The notes beneath the pieces were generated by a model. It did no database searches. It had not been told where the DNA came from and worked only from the letters and a program-made list of their open reading frames with translations. A program made the position numbers and the translations under genes. Shown piece by piece: positions 1 to 8,055 of a stretch of 64,000 nucleotides of DNA; the stretch's first letter is position 1; every line of letters starts with the position of its first letter. The DNA comes from Catenuloplanes atrovinosus (GTDB lineage Bacteria > Actinomycetota > Actinomycetes > Mycobacteriales > Micromonosporaceae), in NCBI RefSeq assembly GCF_031458235.1, contig NZ_JAVDYB010000001.1, positions 6,142,501 through 6,206,500 on the forward strand, given 5' to 3'.

Positions 1-263
1 CCGCTGGCTGTCCTACTCTACCCGGCCGGTTTCGCGGCTCCAAATCGGGGTCCCCCGATCCGGCCACACCACCCGGTTGCCCCGATTCCGGCCTCCCAAC
101 GGCTTTCGCCCTGTTCGTCCGGTTCCCCGTGGCGAAGAGAAAGTTACGCGGTCATGGCCGCTCGACACAAATCAGCTTTCGTTGATGGAACCGAATCGGC
201 CGGCCTGGCGTCGATGTCCGCGAGACACTCCCGATGCCCGGTTCGGCGTGCCAGAGTGGCGGC

Positions 264-488
264 ATGGCAACCGACACGCCCGCCACCAGCCCGGAGGCCG
301 ACGCCCTGCTCGGCCAGTTGTTTCCGCTGTGGCACCTGGTCATCGGCGCTTTCGTACTGATCGTGCTCGCGCTCTCGATCCGCCGCCTGGCCGCCCGTGG
401 CCAGACCCGGATGACCACTGCCCTGCTGGTCACCGGCGGCGCCATCGCCGGCCTCACCGCCCTCGGAATCTACTTCGACGCCCGCTGA
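264..488 (+). CDS. small two-helix membrane protein
   Basis: A 74-residue protein of unknown function. After a short polar N-terminus there is a hydrophobic segment (about residues 18-37, LWHLVIGAFVLIVLALSI), a basic loop (RRLAARGQTR) and a second hydrophobic segment (about 49-69), so it is probably a small integral membrane protein with both ends on the same side. I chose the ATG at 264 rather than one 30 bases upstream because the protein then starts just ahead of the helix region and a weak purine-rich stretch precedes it. No family is recognised. The gene stands alone, 540 bases from the next gene, with a degenerate repeat block downstream. Confidence 0.5.
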   Translation: MATDTPATSPEADALLGQLFPLWHLVIGAFVLIVLALSIRRLAARGQTRMTTALLVTGGAIAGLTALGIYFDAR

Positions 489-647
489 CCGCCCTTTCCA
501 CCGGCCACACCACGGCATCACCATCCCCCGGGGCCCCTCCGTCCACCGATGAGCACGATGCGGCCCAGAATCACCGCTGCGCCGCCCGGTGAGGAACCGC
601 GAGACCGGCAGCGACGGGAGTAGGGCGCCGAAGCCGCTCCGGGTTCG

Positions 648-1030
648 GGCGCGGCGATCACGGCCATTCCGATCCACCGACCGCGCCACCAGCCGGAGGC
701 GACGGGGTATGCGCCGCCGCTACGAGATCCGGTGCGGCGGCGCCGCCCTCCCGATCCTCCGATCACGCCACCACCAAGCGGAAGGGACGGGATGGTGGCG
801 CTGCCGCACCGCGCTCCGGTGCGGCGGCGCCGCCTTCCCGATCCACCGATCACGCCACCACCGGCCGGGAGGGACGGGTGCGCGCCGCCGTTCCTCGTTC
901 CGGCGGGGCGACACGGCCGCGCCGCCACCGATCGGAAGCAACGGGGAAGCGCACCGGACCCCTGCGCATTCCGGCGCGGCGGCGTCGACCATCCCGCTCC
1001 TCCGCTCACGCCGCGGCCGGGAGAGGTCAG
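648..1030. repeat. degenerate tandem repeat, unit about 83-87 bp
   Basis: This gap between genes (489-1026) has no believable coding sequence. It holds four to five imperfect copies of a unit of 83-87 bases. Units begin near 648, 731, 818, 905 and 973. The recurring pattern is GGTGCGGCGGCGCCGCC, then CCCGATCCACCGATCACGCC, then ACCACC and a GGGACGG stretch. The two central copies (731 and 818) are the best conserved and are exactly 87 bases apart. The unit length varies and is not always a multiple of three, so a repeated protein domain is unlikely. Confidence 0.7.
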
Positions 1031-1677
1031 GGGCGGCGCACCCGGAAGTGGGACATCGCGGTCTCCACCTCCTCCTCGGTCAGGTGCCGGCCGGGCAGCG
1101 GCGTCGGCGCGTCGCGGCGCGCGGCGAGGCCGTCGCGGAGGATGGTCAGGTAGCGCAGCCAGATGTCCGGGCCGACCGGCCTGCTGTAGTCGGCCACGGC
1201 CCCGATCATGACCATCAGCACGGGTACGTCCGAGGGCTCCAGATCCTCGCGGAGGACACCGGCGGCCTTGGCGCGGTCGAACAGCCGCGTGACGGCCGGG
1301 GTGAGCCGCTCGCGGACCAGGGTGACGCGGTCCCCGGAGTATCGGCCGCCGAGCATCACCTCACGCAGCCCGCGGTCGCCGGCCTGGAGGTCGGCGAGCA
1401 TGCGGAACCACCGGTCCAGCGCCACGGCGGGGTCGGGTTCGTCCGCCGCGGCCTCGGCGACCTGCGCCAGCCAGGCCATCTTCGACTCGAACAGCGCCTC
1501 GACCAGCGCGTCCTTGGTGGGAAAGCGCCGGTAGACGGTGCCGACGCCGAGACCGGCGTGGTGGGCGACATCGTCGAGCGTCACATCGAGACCCTGGGCG
1601 GCGAACAGCTCGCGGGCCGCCTGGAGGATCCGCTGCCGGTTCAGCTCGGCGTCCCGGCGCAGCGGTTTGGCGGACAT
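1027..1677 (-). CDS. TetR-family transcriptional regulator
   Basis: A 216-residue TetR/AcrR-type repressor. The N-terminal DNA-binding domain spans about residues 12-60. The helix-turn-helix is at 33-58 (TLDDVAHHAGLGVGTVYRRF followed by TKDALV), the classic TetR signature. The C-terminal two thirds is the helical ligand-binding and dimer domain. It is divergent from the efflux transporter gene starting at 1764. The 86 bases between the two starts carry two closely related 23-base dyads, so it probably represses both itself and the exporter until an inducing compound binds. The inducer cannot be read from the sequence. Confidence 0.9.
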   Translation of the reverse strand: MSAKPLRRDAELNRQRILQAARELFAAQGLDVTLDDVAHHAGLGVGTVYRRFPTKDALVEALFESKMAWLAQVAEAAADEPDPAVALDRWFRMLADLQAGDRGLREVMLGGRYSGDRVTLVRERLTPAVTRLFDRAKAAGVLREDLEPSDVPVLMVMIGAVADYSRPVGPDIWLRYLTILRDGLAARRDAPTPLPGRHLTEEEVETAMSHFRVRRP

Positions 1678-1694
1678 GTGACGAGTCTAGCAAT

Positions 1695-1717
1695 AAGTGG
1701 AGATGGCGCCTCAACTT
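1695..1717. promoter_or_regulatory. TetR operator candidate, distal copy
   Basis: Inverted repeat AAGTGGAG-N7-CTCAACTT (one mismatch between arms). It lies 18 bases before the TetR start and shares arm length, spacer length and most bases with the dyad at 1725-1747. The centres are 30 bases apart, about three helical turns. Confidence 0.7.
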
Positions 1718-1724
1718 GGCGTTA

Positions 1725-1747
1725 AACTGGAGGCGACTTCTCCAGTT
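1725..1747. promoter_or_regulatory. TetR operator candidate, proximal copy
   Basis: Perfect inverted repeat AACTGGAG-N7-CTCCAGTT, 17 bases before the exporter ATG at 1764. Together with 1695-1717 it gives the shared half-site AASTGGAG. This is the likely binding site of the adjacent TetR protein. Confidence 0.75.
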
Positions 1748-1763
1748 ACCGTTAGGGAATCCC

Positions 1764-3215
1764 ATGACCGACCCGGCCCACGGCCGCCGCTGGCTGATCC
1801 TCGCCGTGCTCGGCGTCGCCCAGCTCATGGTGGTACTCGACGCCACCATCGTGAACATCGCGCTGCCGACCGCCCAGCGGGACCTCGGCTTCTCCGACGC
1901 CGACCGGCAGTGGGTCATCACCGCGTACGCGCTGGCCTTCGGCAGTCTTCTGCTTCTCGGCGGCCGGATCGCCGACCTGTTCGGCCGCAAGACGACCTTC
2001 CTGACCGGCCTCGCCGGATTCGCCATCGCCTCAGCGCTCGGGGGCGCCGCGCCGACCTTCGAGATCCTCGTCGCCGCCCGGGCGCTTCAGGGGATCTTCG
2101 GCGCGCTGCTCGCCCCGGCCGCCCTGTCGCTGCTCACCACCACGTTCACCGACCCGTCCGAGCGCGGCAAGGCGTTCGGCATCTTCGGCGCGCTCGCCGG
2201 TGGCGGTGGCGGCATCGGCCTGCTGCTCGGCGGCGTCCTCACCGAGCACCTGTCCTGGCGATGGTGCCTCTACGTCAACCTGATCTTCGCGGCCGCCGCG
2301 TTCGCCGGTGGCGTCGCGTTCCTCTCCCGGCAGCGGCCCGCCCACCGGCCCACGCTCGACATCCCCGGCGTGATCACCGTGTCGGCCGGCCTGTTCGGCC
2401 TGGTCTACGGGTTCGCCAACGCGGAGACCGAGGGCTGGTCCGACCCGAGCTGCTGGGGCTTCCTGGCCGCGGGCGTGCTCCTCATCGCCGTCTTCGTCGG
2501 CCTGCAGACCCGGGTGGCGCACCCGTTGCTGCCGCTGCGCGTGATCCTCGACCGCGGTCGCGCCGGCTCCTACATCGCCGTGGCGGTCTCCGGCGCGGGC
2601 ATCTTCGGCGTCTCGCTGTTCCTGACCTACTACCTCCAGGCCGTCCGCGGGTACAGCCCGGTCGAGACCGGGCTGGCGTTCCTGCCCCAGATCGGCGGCA
2701 CCATGCTCGCCGCGACCACCGGCAACGCCGTCCTGGTCCGCCGGTTCGGCGCCCGTCCCCTGGTCACGCTCGGCATGGTGCTGTCCGCGCTCGGCATGGC
2801 CTGGATGACGCTCCTCGAGGCCGACTCCGGCTACGCCGCCCACGTGCTGCCGCCGCTGGTCACCCTCGGTATCGGCTTCGGCCTGATCATCGCCCCCGCG
2901 ATGAGCTCCGCCACGTCCGGCGTCGACCCCGCCGACGCCGGCGTCGCCTCCGCCACCGTCAACACGTCCCAGCAGGTCGGCGGGTCGATCGGCACCGCCC
3001 TGCTGAACACGCTCGCCGCGTCCGCCGCGTCGGACTACCTGACCGGCCGCCAGCCGACCGCCGAAGCGGTGATCCAGTCGCAGCTGGCCAGCTTCCACAC
3101 CGCCTTCTGGTGGACGGCCGCCTTCTTCGCGATCGGCGCGCTCACCTGCGGGCTGCTCCTCCCATCCGGCCGCCCGATCCACAACCCGGACGCCGAACCC
3201 GCACTGGTCCACTGA
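1764..3215 (+). CDS. MFS drug exporter, DHA2 (EmrB/QacA) family
   Basis: A 483-residue proton-driven multidrug transporter of the 14-helix DHA2 group. Visible signatures are the motif D1-like stretch LDATIVNIALP in helix 1 (25-35), motif A GGRIADLFGRK (66-76) between helices 2 and 3, and a glycine-rich motif C region (GGGGGIGLLLGG) in helix 5. The ATG at 1764 is preceded by a TTAGGGA ribosome site and starts directly before helix 1. An upstream in-frame start at 1716 would overlap the operator and is rejected. It is divergent from the TetR gene, which very likely controls it. Substrate unknown. Confidence 0.92.
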   Translation: MTDPAHGRRWLILAVLGVAQLMVVLDATIVNIALPTAQRDLGFSDADRQWVITAYALAFGSLLLLGGRIADLFGRKTTFLTGLAGFAIASALGGAAPTFEILVAARALQGIFGALLAPAALSLLTTTFTDPSERGKAFGIFGALAGGGGGIGLLLGGVLTEHLSWRWCLYVNLIFAAAAFAGGVAFLSRQRPAHRPTLDIPGVITVSAGLFGLVYGFANAETEGWSDPSCWGFLAAGVLLIAVFVGLQTRVAHPLLPLRVILDRGRAGSYIAVAVSGAGIFGVSLFLTYYLQAVRGYSPVETGLAFLPQIGGTMLAATTGNAVLVRRFGARPLVTLGMVLSALGMAWMTLLEADSGYAAHVLPPLVTLGIGFGLIIAPAMSSATSGVDPADAGVASATVNTSQQVGGSIGTALLNTLAASAASDYLTGRQPTAEAVIQSQLASFHTAFWWTAAFFAIGALTCGLLLPSGRPIHNPDAEPALVH

Positions 3216-3236
3216 CCGATATCCCGGAGAGCCCAG

Positions 3237-3262
3237 CGCGGCCCGCGGTGGCGCGGGCCGCG
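3237..3262 (+). terminator. hairpin after the MFS gene
   Basis: An 11-bp perfect stem (CGCGGCCCGCG / CGCGGGCCGCG) with a GTGG loop, 21 bases after the exporter stop and between two convergent genes. There is no U-run, as is common in high-GC actinobacteria, so this is a probable terminator only. Confidence 0.55.
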
Positions 3263-3372
3263 GCCGGGGACCGGGCCACCGCGGGACCGGCGGCTTGGGA
3301 CCCACCGCGGGACCGGCTCCGGCGCGGTGACCGGAGCGGAGCGCTAGCGGAGTCGGAGGACACCGCGCGGTT

Positions 3373-3391
3373 TGCCCGCGGGAGCATGCGG
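3373..3391. repeat. dispersed 19-bp repeat, copy 1
   Basis: GCCCGCGGGAGCATGCGGA is identical to 63903-63921, and both are followed by a CGCCGGGAG-GGG block. It lies between convergent genes here. Confidence 0.6.
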
Positions 3392-3428
3392 AAAGCGACC
3401 TCGCCGGGAGCGGGAAGAGGAAAAGGGG

Positions 3429-4226
3429 TTAGATCCTGCGGTTGGCCAGGCTGGGCAGCTCGAGGCGGATGGTCTCGAGGCGGTCGAGGTCGAGGTCGGC
3501 CACGGCGATCGTGGTGGTGTCGGGGGCCTGGGCGAGGACGGTGCCCCACGGGTCGATGATCATGCTGCGGCCGAAGCAGGTGCGGGCGGGCTCGTGGTTG
3601 CCGATCTGGCCGGCGGCGAGGACGTAGCACTGGTTCTCGATGGCGCGGGCACGGAGCAGGATCTCCCAGTGGTCGCGGCCGGTGTGTGCCATGAAGGCGG
3701 CGGGGACGACCAGGAGCTTCGCGGCGCCGTCGTCGGCGAGGCGGCGGTAGAGCTCGGGGAAGCGTAGGTCGTAGCAGATCGACAGGCCGAGCGGTACGCC
3801 GTCGATGTCGACCACGACGGGGGTGTCGCCGGGCGCGACGGTGCGGGACTCGTGGAACGAGACCTTGCCGGGGATCTCCACGTCGTAGAGGTGGATTTTG
3901 CGGTACGCCGCGGCCAGCTCGCCGGAGCGGTTGAAGACGAGGCTGGTGTTGTAGATGTGGTCGGCGTCCGGGCCGGTCTCGTGGAAGGAGCCGGCGTGCA
4001 CCCAGATGCCCAGCTCGCGGGCGACGTCGGCGAAGAACGTGCCGTACTCGCCGTCGACCGGCTCGGGCTTGGGAGCGCCTGAGGCGGGGCCGAGATAGTC
4101 CGTGTACTCCGGGAGGACGGCGAGGTCGGCGCCGGCGTCCGCGGCGCGGGTGAGCAGGTCACGCGCCATGGCGAGGTTGGCGGAACGGTCTTCCCGGGCG
4201 TTCAGCTGACACACGGCGACTCGCAT
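3429..4226 (-). CDS. nitrilase-superfamily amidase (Nit1-like)
   Basis: A 265-residue carbon-nitrogen hydrolase, full length for the family. The catalytic triad is visible: Glu40 (AVLPEYTDYLG), Lys110 (YRKIHLYD) and Cys151 (GLSICYDLRFPELYR). The closing motif RAIENQCYVLAAGQ and the IIDPWGTV stretch are typical of the branch containing Nit1 and deaminated-glutathione amidase. It probably hydrolyses an omega-amide of a small metabolite in the cytoplasm. The exact substrate is not determinable. It lies 10 bases downstream of the acetyltransferase gene on the same strand, so the two are probably co-transcribed. Confidence 0.85.
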   Translation of the reverse strand: MRVAVCQLNAREDRSANLAMARDLLTRAADAGADLAVLPEYTDYLGPASGAPKPEPVDGEYGTFFADVARELGIWVHAGSFHETGPDADHIYNTSLVFNRSGELAAAYRKIHLYDVEIPGKVSFHESRTVAPGDTPVVVDIDGVPLGLSICYDLRFPELYRRLADDGAAKLLVVPAAFMAHTGRDHWEILLRARAIENQCYVLAAGQIGNHEPARTCFGRSMIIDPWGTVLAQAPDTTTIAVADLDLDRLETIRLELPSLANRRI

Positions 4227-4236
4227 GAGGCCGAGC

Positions 4237-4887
4237 CTACGACGTGCCGGGCGCCGCTACCAGAGGCGTCTGGAGGATCGCCTCGGCCCCGGCGGGGGTG
4301 AAGCCGGCGGCGAGCAGCGCGCGGGTGCTGGCGGCGTTTCCGGGCGCGACCTGGGCCCAGACGTGCGCGTCCGGCGGGATGAGGTGGCGGGCGGCGGTGA
4401 CCAGGGCGCGGCCGAGGCCGGCGTCGCGGTGCGCGGGGTCGACCTCCATGGAGAGCTCCCACCGGCCGGCGAGGCCCCGGCCGACGGTGAGCAGCCCACC
4501 GGTGGCGGCGTAGACGTGGACGTGGTCGCGGTATCCGACCGCGTGCCGTACCCGCGGATGGGTGTGATCCTGGATCTCGGCGAGCGGGACCGGCGGCGGG
4601 CCGGGCAGCGCGGACGCGACCAGCAGCTGGTCGATGTTGTTGACGCGGCGGCCCAGGTGGCGTTCGAGCGCGTGCAGGAACGGTGGGTTCATCGGCTCGG
4701 AGAACTCGTCGCCGGTGTCCGGGAGGTGCGCGTTCACCCAGTCGAGCGTGACCGGGGCGGCGATCACCACCCGCGCGGGGAACGAGAGCACGGCGAAGTC
4801 GCGCGCGGACGGTGCCGGGACGATCTCCAGGAACGGCTCGGGCGGCAGCCGGCCGCCGCGGGCCACGTGGTCGAGCAGGGACGACAA
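4237..4887 (-). CDS. GNAT-family N-acetyltransferase
   Basis: Up to 216 residues. The C-terminal half has the acetyl-CoA-binding GNAT signature: a beta strand (GRWELSMEVDPAHR) followed by DAGLGRALVTAAR. A VWAQVAPGNAASTRALLAAGF segment matches the last strand and helix of the fold. The N-terminal half (about 1-115) is not recognised. The furthest start is a TTG at 4887 that lies inside the clpX terminator and lacks a ribosome site; a GTG at 4866 is an equally possible start. It is upstream of the nitrilase gene in the same direction. Confidence 0.75.
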   Translation of the reverse strand: MSSLLDHVARGGRLPPEPFLEIVPAPSARDFAVLSFPARVVIAAPVTLDWVNAHLPDTGDEFSEPMNPPFLHALERHLGRRVNNIDQLLVASALPGPPPVPLAEIQDHTHPRVRHAVGYRDHVHVYAATGGLLTVGRGLAGRWELSMEVDPAHRDAGLGRALVTAARHLIPPDAHVWAQVAPGNAASTRALLAAGFTPAGAEAILQTPLVAAPGTS

Positions 4888-4915
4888 ACGCCCCGGCGAG
4901 ATCGCCGGGGCGTTT
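4886..4915 (-). terminator. clpX terminator
   Basis: A 13-bp perfect stem AAACGCCCCGGCG / CGCCGGGGCGTTT with a 4-base loop, 16 bases after the clpX stop. The AAA/TTT edges make it an intrinsic terminator in either direction. It overlaps the extreme 5' end of the acetyltransferase reading frame. Confidence 0.8.
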
Positions 4916-4931
4916 CGGTCGTGCGTGGCGG

Positions 4932-6227
4932 TCAGGCCGACTTCTCCTCGCGCTCGCGGCGGGCGCGGCGGCCCGTGAACTCGCGCGGGACGATGGTCGG
5001 ATTGACGTTCTCCAGGACGACGCCCTTGGTGATGAGCACGCGGGCGGCGTCCGGGTTCGACGGCACCTCGTACATCACGTTCTGCAGGACCTCCTCCATG
5101 ATGGCGCGGAGGCCGCGGGCGCCGGTGCCGCGGAGCATGGCCTGGTCGGCGATCGCGTTGAGCGCCTCCTGCTCGAACTCCAGCTCGACGCCGTCCAGCT
5201 CGAAGAGCCGCTGGTACTGACGGACGAGCGCGTTGCGGGGCTCGGTGAGGATGCTGACCAGGGCCTCGCGGTCGAGGTTGCGCACCGTGGTGAAGACCGG
5301 GAGGCGGCCGATGAACTCCGGGATGAGCCCGAACTTCAGCATGTCCTCCGGCATCACCTTGGACATGATGTCGTCGGTGTCCCGGTCGCGGATCGAGCGG
5401 AGGTTGGCCCCGAAGCCGACGCCGCCGGCGCCGATCCGGGACTCGACGATCCGGTCCAGGCCGGCGAACGCGCCACCGCAGATGAACAGCACGTTCGTGG
5501 TGTCGATCTGGATGAACTCCTGGTGCGGGTGCTTGCGGCCGCCCTGGGGCGGAACGTTCGCCGTCGTACCCTCGAGGATCTTCAGCAGGGCCTGCTGGAC
5601 GCCCTCGCCGGAGACGTCCCGCGTGATCGACGGGTTCTCCGACTTGCGGGCGATCTTGTCGACCTCGTCGATGTAGATGATGCCGGTCTCGGCGCGCTTG
5701 ATGTCGTAGTCAGCGGCCTGGATCAGCTTGAGGAGGATGTTCTCCACGTCCTCGCCGACGTAGCCGGCCTCGGTCAGCGCCGTGGCGTCGGCGATCGCGA
5801 ACGGGACGTTGAGCATGCGGGCGAGCGTCTGCGCCAGGTGCGTCTTGCCGCAGCCCGTGGGGCCGATCAGCATGATGTTCGACTTGGCGAGCTCGATCTG
5901 CTCGCTGCCGGAGCCGGGGGCGCCGTTCGCCTCCGCCTGGATCCGCTTGTAGTGGTTGTAGACCGCGACGGCGAGCGCGCGCTTGGCGCTCTCCTGTCCC
6001 ACCACGTACTGATCCAGGAACTGGACGATCTCCATCGGCTTGGGAAGCTCTTCCCACTTCACCTCGCCGGACTCGGCCAGCTCCTCCTCGATGATCTCGT
6101 TACAGAGATCGATGCACTCGTCGCAGATGTAAACACCCGGGCCCGCGATGAGCTTCTTGACCTGCTTCTGCGACTTTCCACAGAAGGAGCACTTCAGTAG
6201 GTCGCCGCCGTCACCGATCCGTGCCAC
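4932..6227 (-). CDS. clpX: ATP-dependent Clp protease ATP-binding subunit ClpX
   Basis: A 431-residue AAA+ unfoldase that recognises tagged proteins and threads them into the ClpP chamber. The N-terminal zinc-binding domain has Cys13, Cys16, Cys35 and Cys38 (CSFC...CDEC). Walker A is GPTGCGKT (122-129), the substrate-gripping pore loop GYVG (155-158) and Walker B IIYIDE (183-188). The C-terminal small AAA domain is complete. It starts with GTG at 6227, preceded by AGGGAGAG. A strong hairpin at 6501-6540 separates it from clpP2, so it probably has its own promoter in the 320-base gap. Confidence 0.98.
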   Translation of the reverse strand: MARIGDGGDLLKCSFCGKSQKQVKKLIAGPGVYICDECIDLCNEIIEEELAESGEVKWEELPKPMEIVQFLDQYVVGQESAKRALAVAVYNHYKRIQAEANGAPGSGSEQIELAKSNIMLIGPTGCGKTHLAQTLARMLNVPFAIADATALTEAGYVGEDVENILLKLIQAADYDIKRAETGIIYIDEVDKIARKSENPSITRDVSGEGVQQALLKILEGTTANVPPQGGRKHPHQEFIQIDTTNVLFICGGAFAGLDRIVESRIGAGGVGFGANLRSIRDRDTDDIMSKVMPEDMLKFGLIPEFIGRLPVFTTVRNLDREALVSILTEPRNALVRQYQRLFELDGVELEFEQEALNAIADQAMLRGTGARGLRAIMEEVLQNVMYEVPSNPDAARVLITKGVVLENVNPTIVPREFTGRRARREREEKSA

Positions 6228-6500
6228 CTACGCTCTCCCTGCGCTCATCGGCTGGAAACTCCCAACCCTGGCCTGAGGACGACCTGGTCAAACGGCCTTC
6301 GCTCAACGATATTCAATCGTCCACCGGACCGCGATGTTTAGCGGTGCGGCCTCGACGTTACCCCCTGCGGGGGCGTTTCTCCGACCCCCAAAACTGGCGT
6401 GTCAGAGACCAACCAGGCTAGCGGGTCACCCTCAGTAGAGGTTTGCTGCTTTATGCCCGATTTCAACGCGTACGTTCGGGCGGTCCAGTCGGCCCCAATA
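6228..6500 (-). promoter_or_regulatory. clpX upstream region
   Basis: This is the non-coding gap between clpX and the clpP terminator. I see no gene in it. It must hold the clpX promoter because the upstream operon is closed by a strong hairpin. A purine-rich ribosome site sits just before the GTG. No unambiguous -35/-10 pair or known operator could be picked by eye. Confidence 0.4.
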
Positions 6501-6540
6501 TGAAGACCAGCCACAGTAACGTACCCGTGGCTGGTCTTCA
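6501..6540 (-). terminator. clpP1P2 operon terminator
   Basis: A 14-bp perfect stem TGAAGACCAGCCAC / GTGGCTGGTCTTCA with a 12-base loop, 13 bases beyond the clpP2 stop codon. It ends the clpP1-clpP2 transcript before clpX. Confidence 0.75.
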
Positions 6541-6553
6541 GCGCGACGCTGGG

Positions 6554-7219
6554 TCAGCCGGCCGCGCCGACGCCGATCAGGCCGCTCTTCTTACGGTTCG
6601 CCAGGACCGTGTCGACGATGCCGTAGTCCTTGGCCTCGTCCGCGGTCATGATCTTGTCGCGGTCGATGTCCTTGGTCACCAGCTCCGCGGAGCGGCCGGT
6701 GTGACGCACCAGCATCTCCTCCATCTGCGAGCGCATGCGCAGGATCTCGCGGGCCTGGATCTCGATGTCCGAACCCTGGCCGTAGCCACCCTCGGTGGCG
6801 GGCTGGTGGATTATCACCCGCGAGTGCGGCAGCGCCATGCGCTTGCCGGGCGTGCCGGCCGCCAGCAGGATCGCGGCCGCGGACGCCGCCTGGCCCAGGC
6901 ACACCGTGACGATGTCGGGGCGCACGTACTGCATGGTGTCGTAGATCGCCGTCATGGCGGTGAAGGAGCCGCCGGGCGAGTTGATGTACATGGTGATGTC
7001 GCGGTCCGGGTCCGTCGACTCCAGCGTCAGCAGCTGGGCCATCACGTCGTTCGCCGAGGCGTCGTCCACCTGGACGCCGAGGAAGATGATCCGGTCCTCG
7101 AACATCTTGTTGTACGGGTTCGACTCCTTCACCCCGTACGACGTGCGCTCGACGAAGGACGGGAGAACGTACCGGTTGTGCACCGGAGCGAACCGCGGGG
7201 GCAGTGCCATGTCCGTCAT
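6554..7219 (-). CDS. clpP2: ATP-dependent Clp protease proteolytic subunit ClpP2
   Basis: A 221-residue serine peptidase forming one ring of the mixed ClpP1P2 barrel. The catalytic Ser113 lies in [16 protein letters not shown], His138 in [13 protein letters not shown], and the Asp in the DIDRD segment near 184-188. [17 protein letters not shown] is a family signature. The ATG at 7219 has a GAGGAAGG ribosome site. It starts 11 bases after clpP1, so the two are translated from one mRNA, and it is followed by a strong terminator. In actinobacteria ClpP1 and ClpP2 are both needed for the active enzyme. Confidence 0.96.
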   Translation of the reverse strand: MTDMALPPRFAPVHNRYVLPSFVERTSYGVKESNPYNKMFEDRIIFLGVQVDDASANDVMAQLLTLESTDPDRDITMYINSPGGSFTAMTAIYDTMQYVRPDIVTVCLGQAASAAAILLAAGTPGKRMALPHSRVIIHQPATEGGYGQGSDIEIQAREILRMRSQMEEMLVRHTGRSAELVTKDIDRDKIMTADEAKDYGIVDTVLANRKKSGLIGVGAAG

Positions 7220-7230
7220 TGTCGCCTTCC

Positions 7231-7863
7231 TCAGTTCAGCGTTCCGGCGCCCGTGGGGACCTGCGTCGCCCCGGTGATCACCTTGTCGATGAAGCCATAG
7301 TCCTGAGCCTCCGCGGCCGTGAACCAGCGGTCCCGGTCCGAGTCGGCCTCGATCGTGCTCTGCGACTGCCCCGTGTGGAACGCCACGCGCTCCTGGAACA
7401 TCCGCTTCGTGTACAGCATCTGCTCCGCCTGGATCGCGATGTCGGCGGCGGTGCCGCCCACGCCACCGGAGGGCTGGTGCATCATGATCCGGGCGTGCGG
7501 CAGCGCGTACCGCTTACCCTTCGTCCCGGCGCAGAGCAGCAGCTGGCCCATGGAGGCCGCCATGCCCATCGCGACGGTCGAGACGTCGTTGTCGATCCAC
7601 TGCATGGTGTCGTAGATCGCCATGCCCGCGTAGACCGACCCACCGGGCGAGTTGATCCAGAGGTTGATGTCGCGCTCCGGGTCCTCCGCCGCGAGCAGCA
7701 GCAGCTGCGCGCAGATGCGGTTGGCGACCTCGTCGGTCACCTCGCTGCCCAGAAAGACGATCCGCTCCTTCAGCAGCCGGTTGTAGACCGAGTCGTCGAG
7801 GCCACCGGCGAGGTTTCCGCCACCCCTTGCCAGAGGCGACGCATGGAGATGCAAGTCGGTCAT
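7231..7863 (-). CDS. clpP1: ATP-dependent Clp protease proteolytic subunit ClpP1
   Basis: A 210-residue serine peptidase, first gene of the clpP1P2 operon. Catalytic Ser104 is in [17 protein letters not shown], His129 in [11 protein letters not shown], and the Asp in the DSDRDRWF segment. [18 protein letters not shown] is conserved. The ATG at 7863 has a GAAGGG ribosome site. A ClgR-like box lies about 80 bases upstream, consistent with the known ClgR control of clpP1P2 in actinobacteria. Confidence 0.96.
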   Translation of the reverse strand: MTDLHLHASPLARGGGNLAGGLDDSVYNRLLKERIVFLGSEVTDEVANRICAQLLLLAAEDPERDINLWINSPGGSVYAGMAIYDTMQWIDNDVSTVAMGMAASMGQLLLCAGTKGKRYALPHARIMMHQPSGGVGGTAADIAIQAEQMLYTKRMFQERVAFHTGQSQSTIEADSDRDRWFTAAEAQDYGFIDKVITGATQVPTGAGTLN

Positions 7864-7883
7864 GGCAGCCCTTCGCTGTTAGT

Positions 7884-7915
7884 CCGTCGTAGGACCGACC
7901 CTAGCCCGTCGTAGG
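7884..7915. repeat. 10-bp direct repeat in the clpP1 leader
   Basis: CCGTCGTAGG occurs at 7884-7893 and again at 7906-7915, exactly 22 bases (two helical turns) apart, between the ClgR-like box and the clpP1 start. Possible regulator contact sites; function unknown. Confidence 0.4.
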
Positions 7916-7944
7916 GGCACTTCGGCCGCTCATGGGGCACTGTT

Positions 7945-7955
7945 CGCTGTAAGCG
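7945..7955 (-). promoter_or_regulatory. ClgR-box candidate upstream of clpP1P2
   Basis: On the minus strand this reads CGCTTACAGCG, which fits the published actinobacterial ClgR core CGCYNANRGCG at every fixed position. It sits 82 bases ahead of clpP1. ClgR is the known activator of clp genes in Streptomyces and Corynebacterium. Assignment is by motif only. Confidence 0.6.
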
Positions 7956-7974
7956 CACGCCTCCCCGCTTCTTT

Positions 7975-8015
7975 CTCCCATGAGCAGAAAGGTCTTGCTC
8001 CCATGAGCAGAAAGG
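7975..8015. repeat. 18-bp direct repeat between tig and clpP1
   Basis: CTCCCATGAGCAGAAAGG is present at 7975-7992 and identically at 7998-8015, 23 bases apart. The second copy runs into the tig terminator stem. No function is evident. Confidence 0.6.
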
Positions 8016-8043
8016 CCGCCGCGGCAGTGCCACGACGGCCTTT
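8011..8043 (-). terminator. tig terminator
   Basis: An 11-bp stem (AAAGGCCGCCG / CGACGGCCTTT, one mismatch) ending in a T-run on the minus strand, 13 bases after the trigger factor stop. Confidence 0.7.
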
Positions 8044-8055
8044 CCCACGCGTCCG

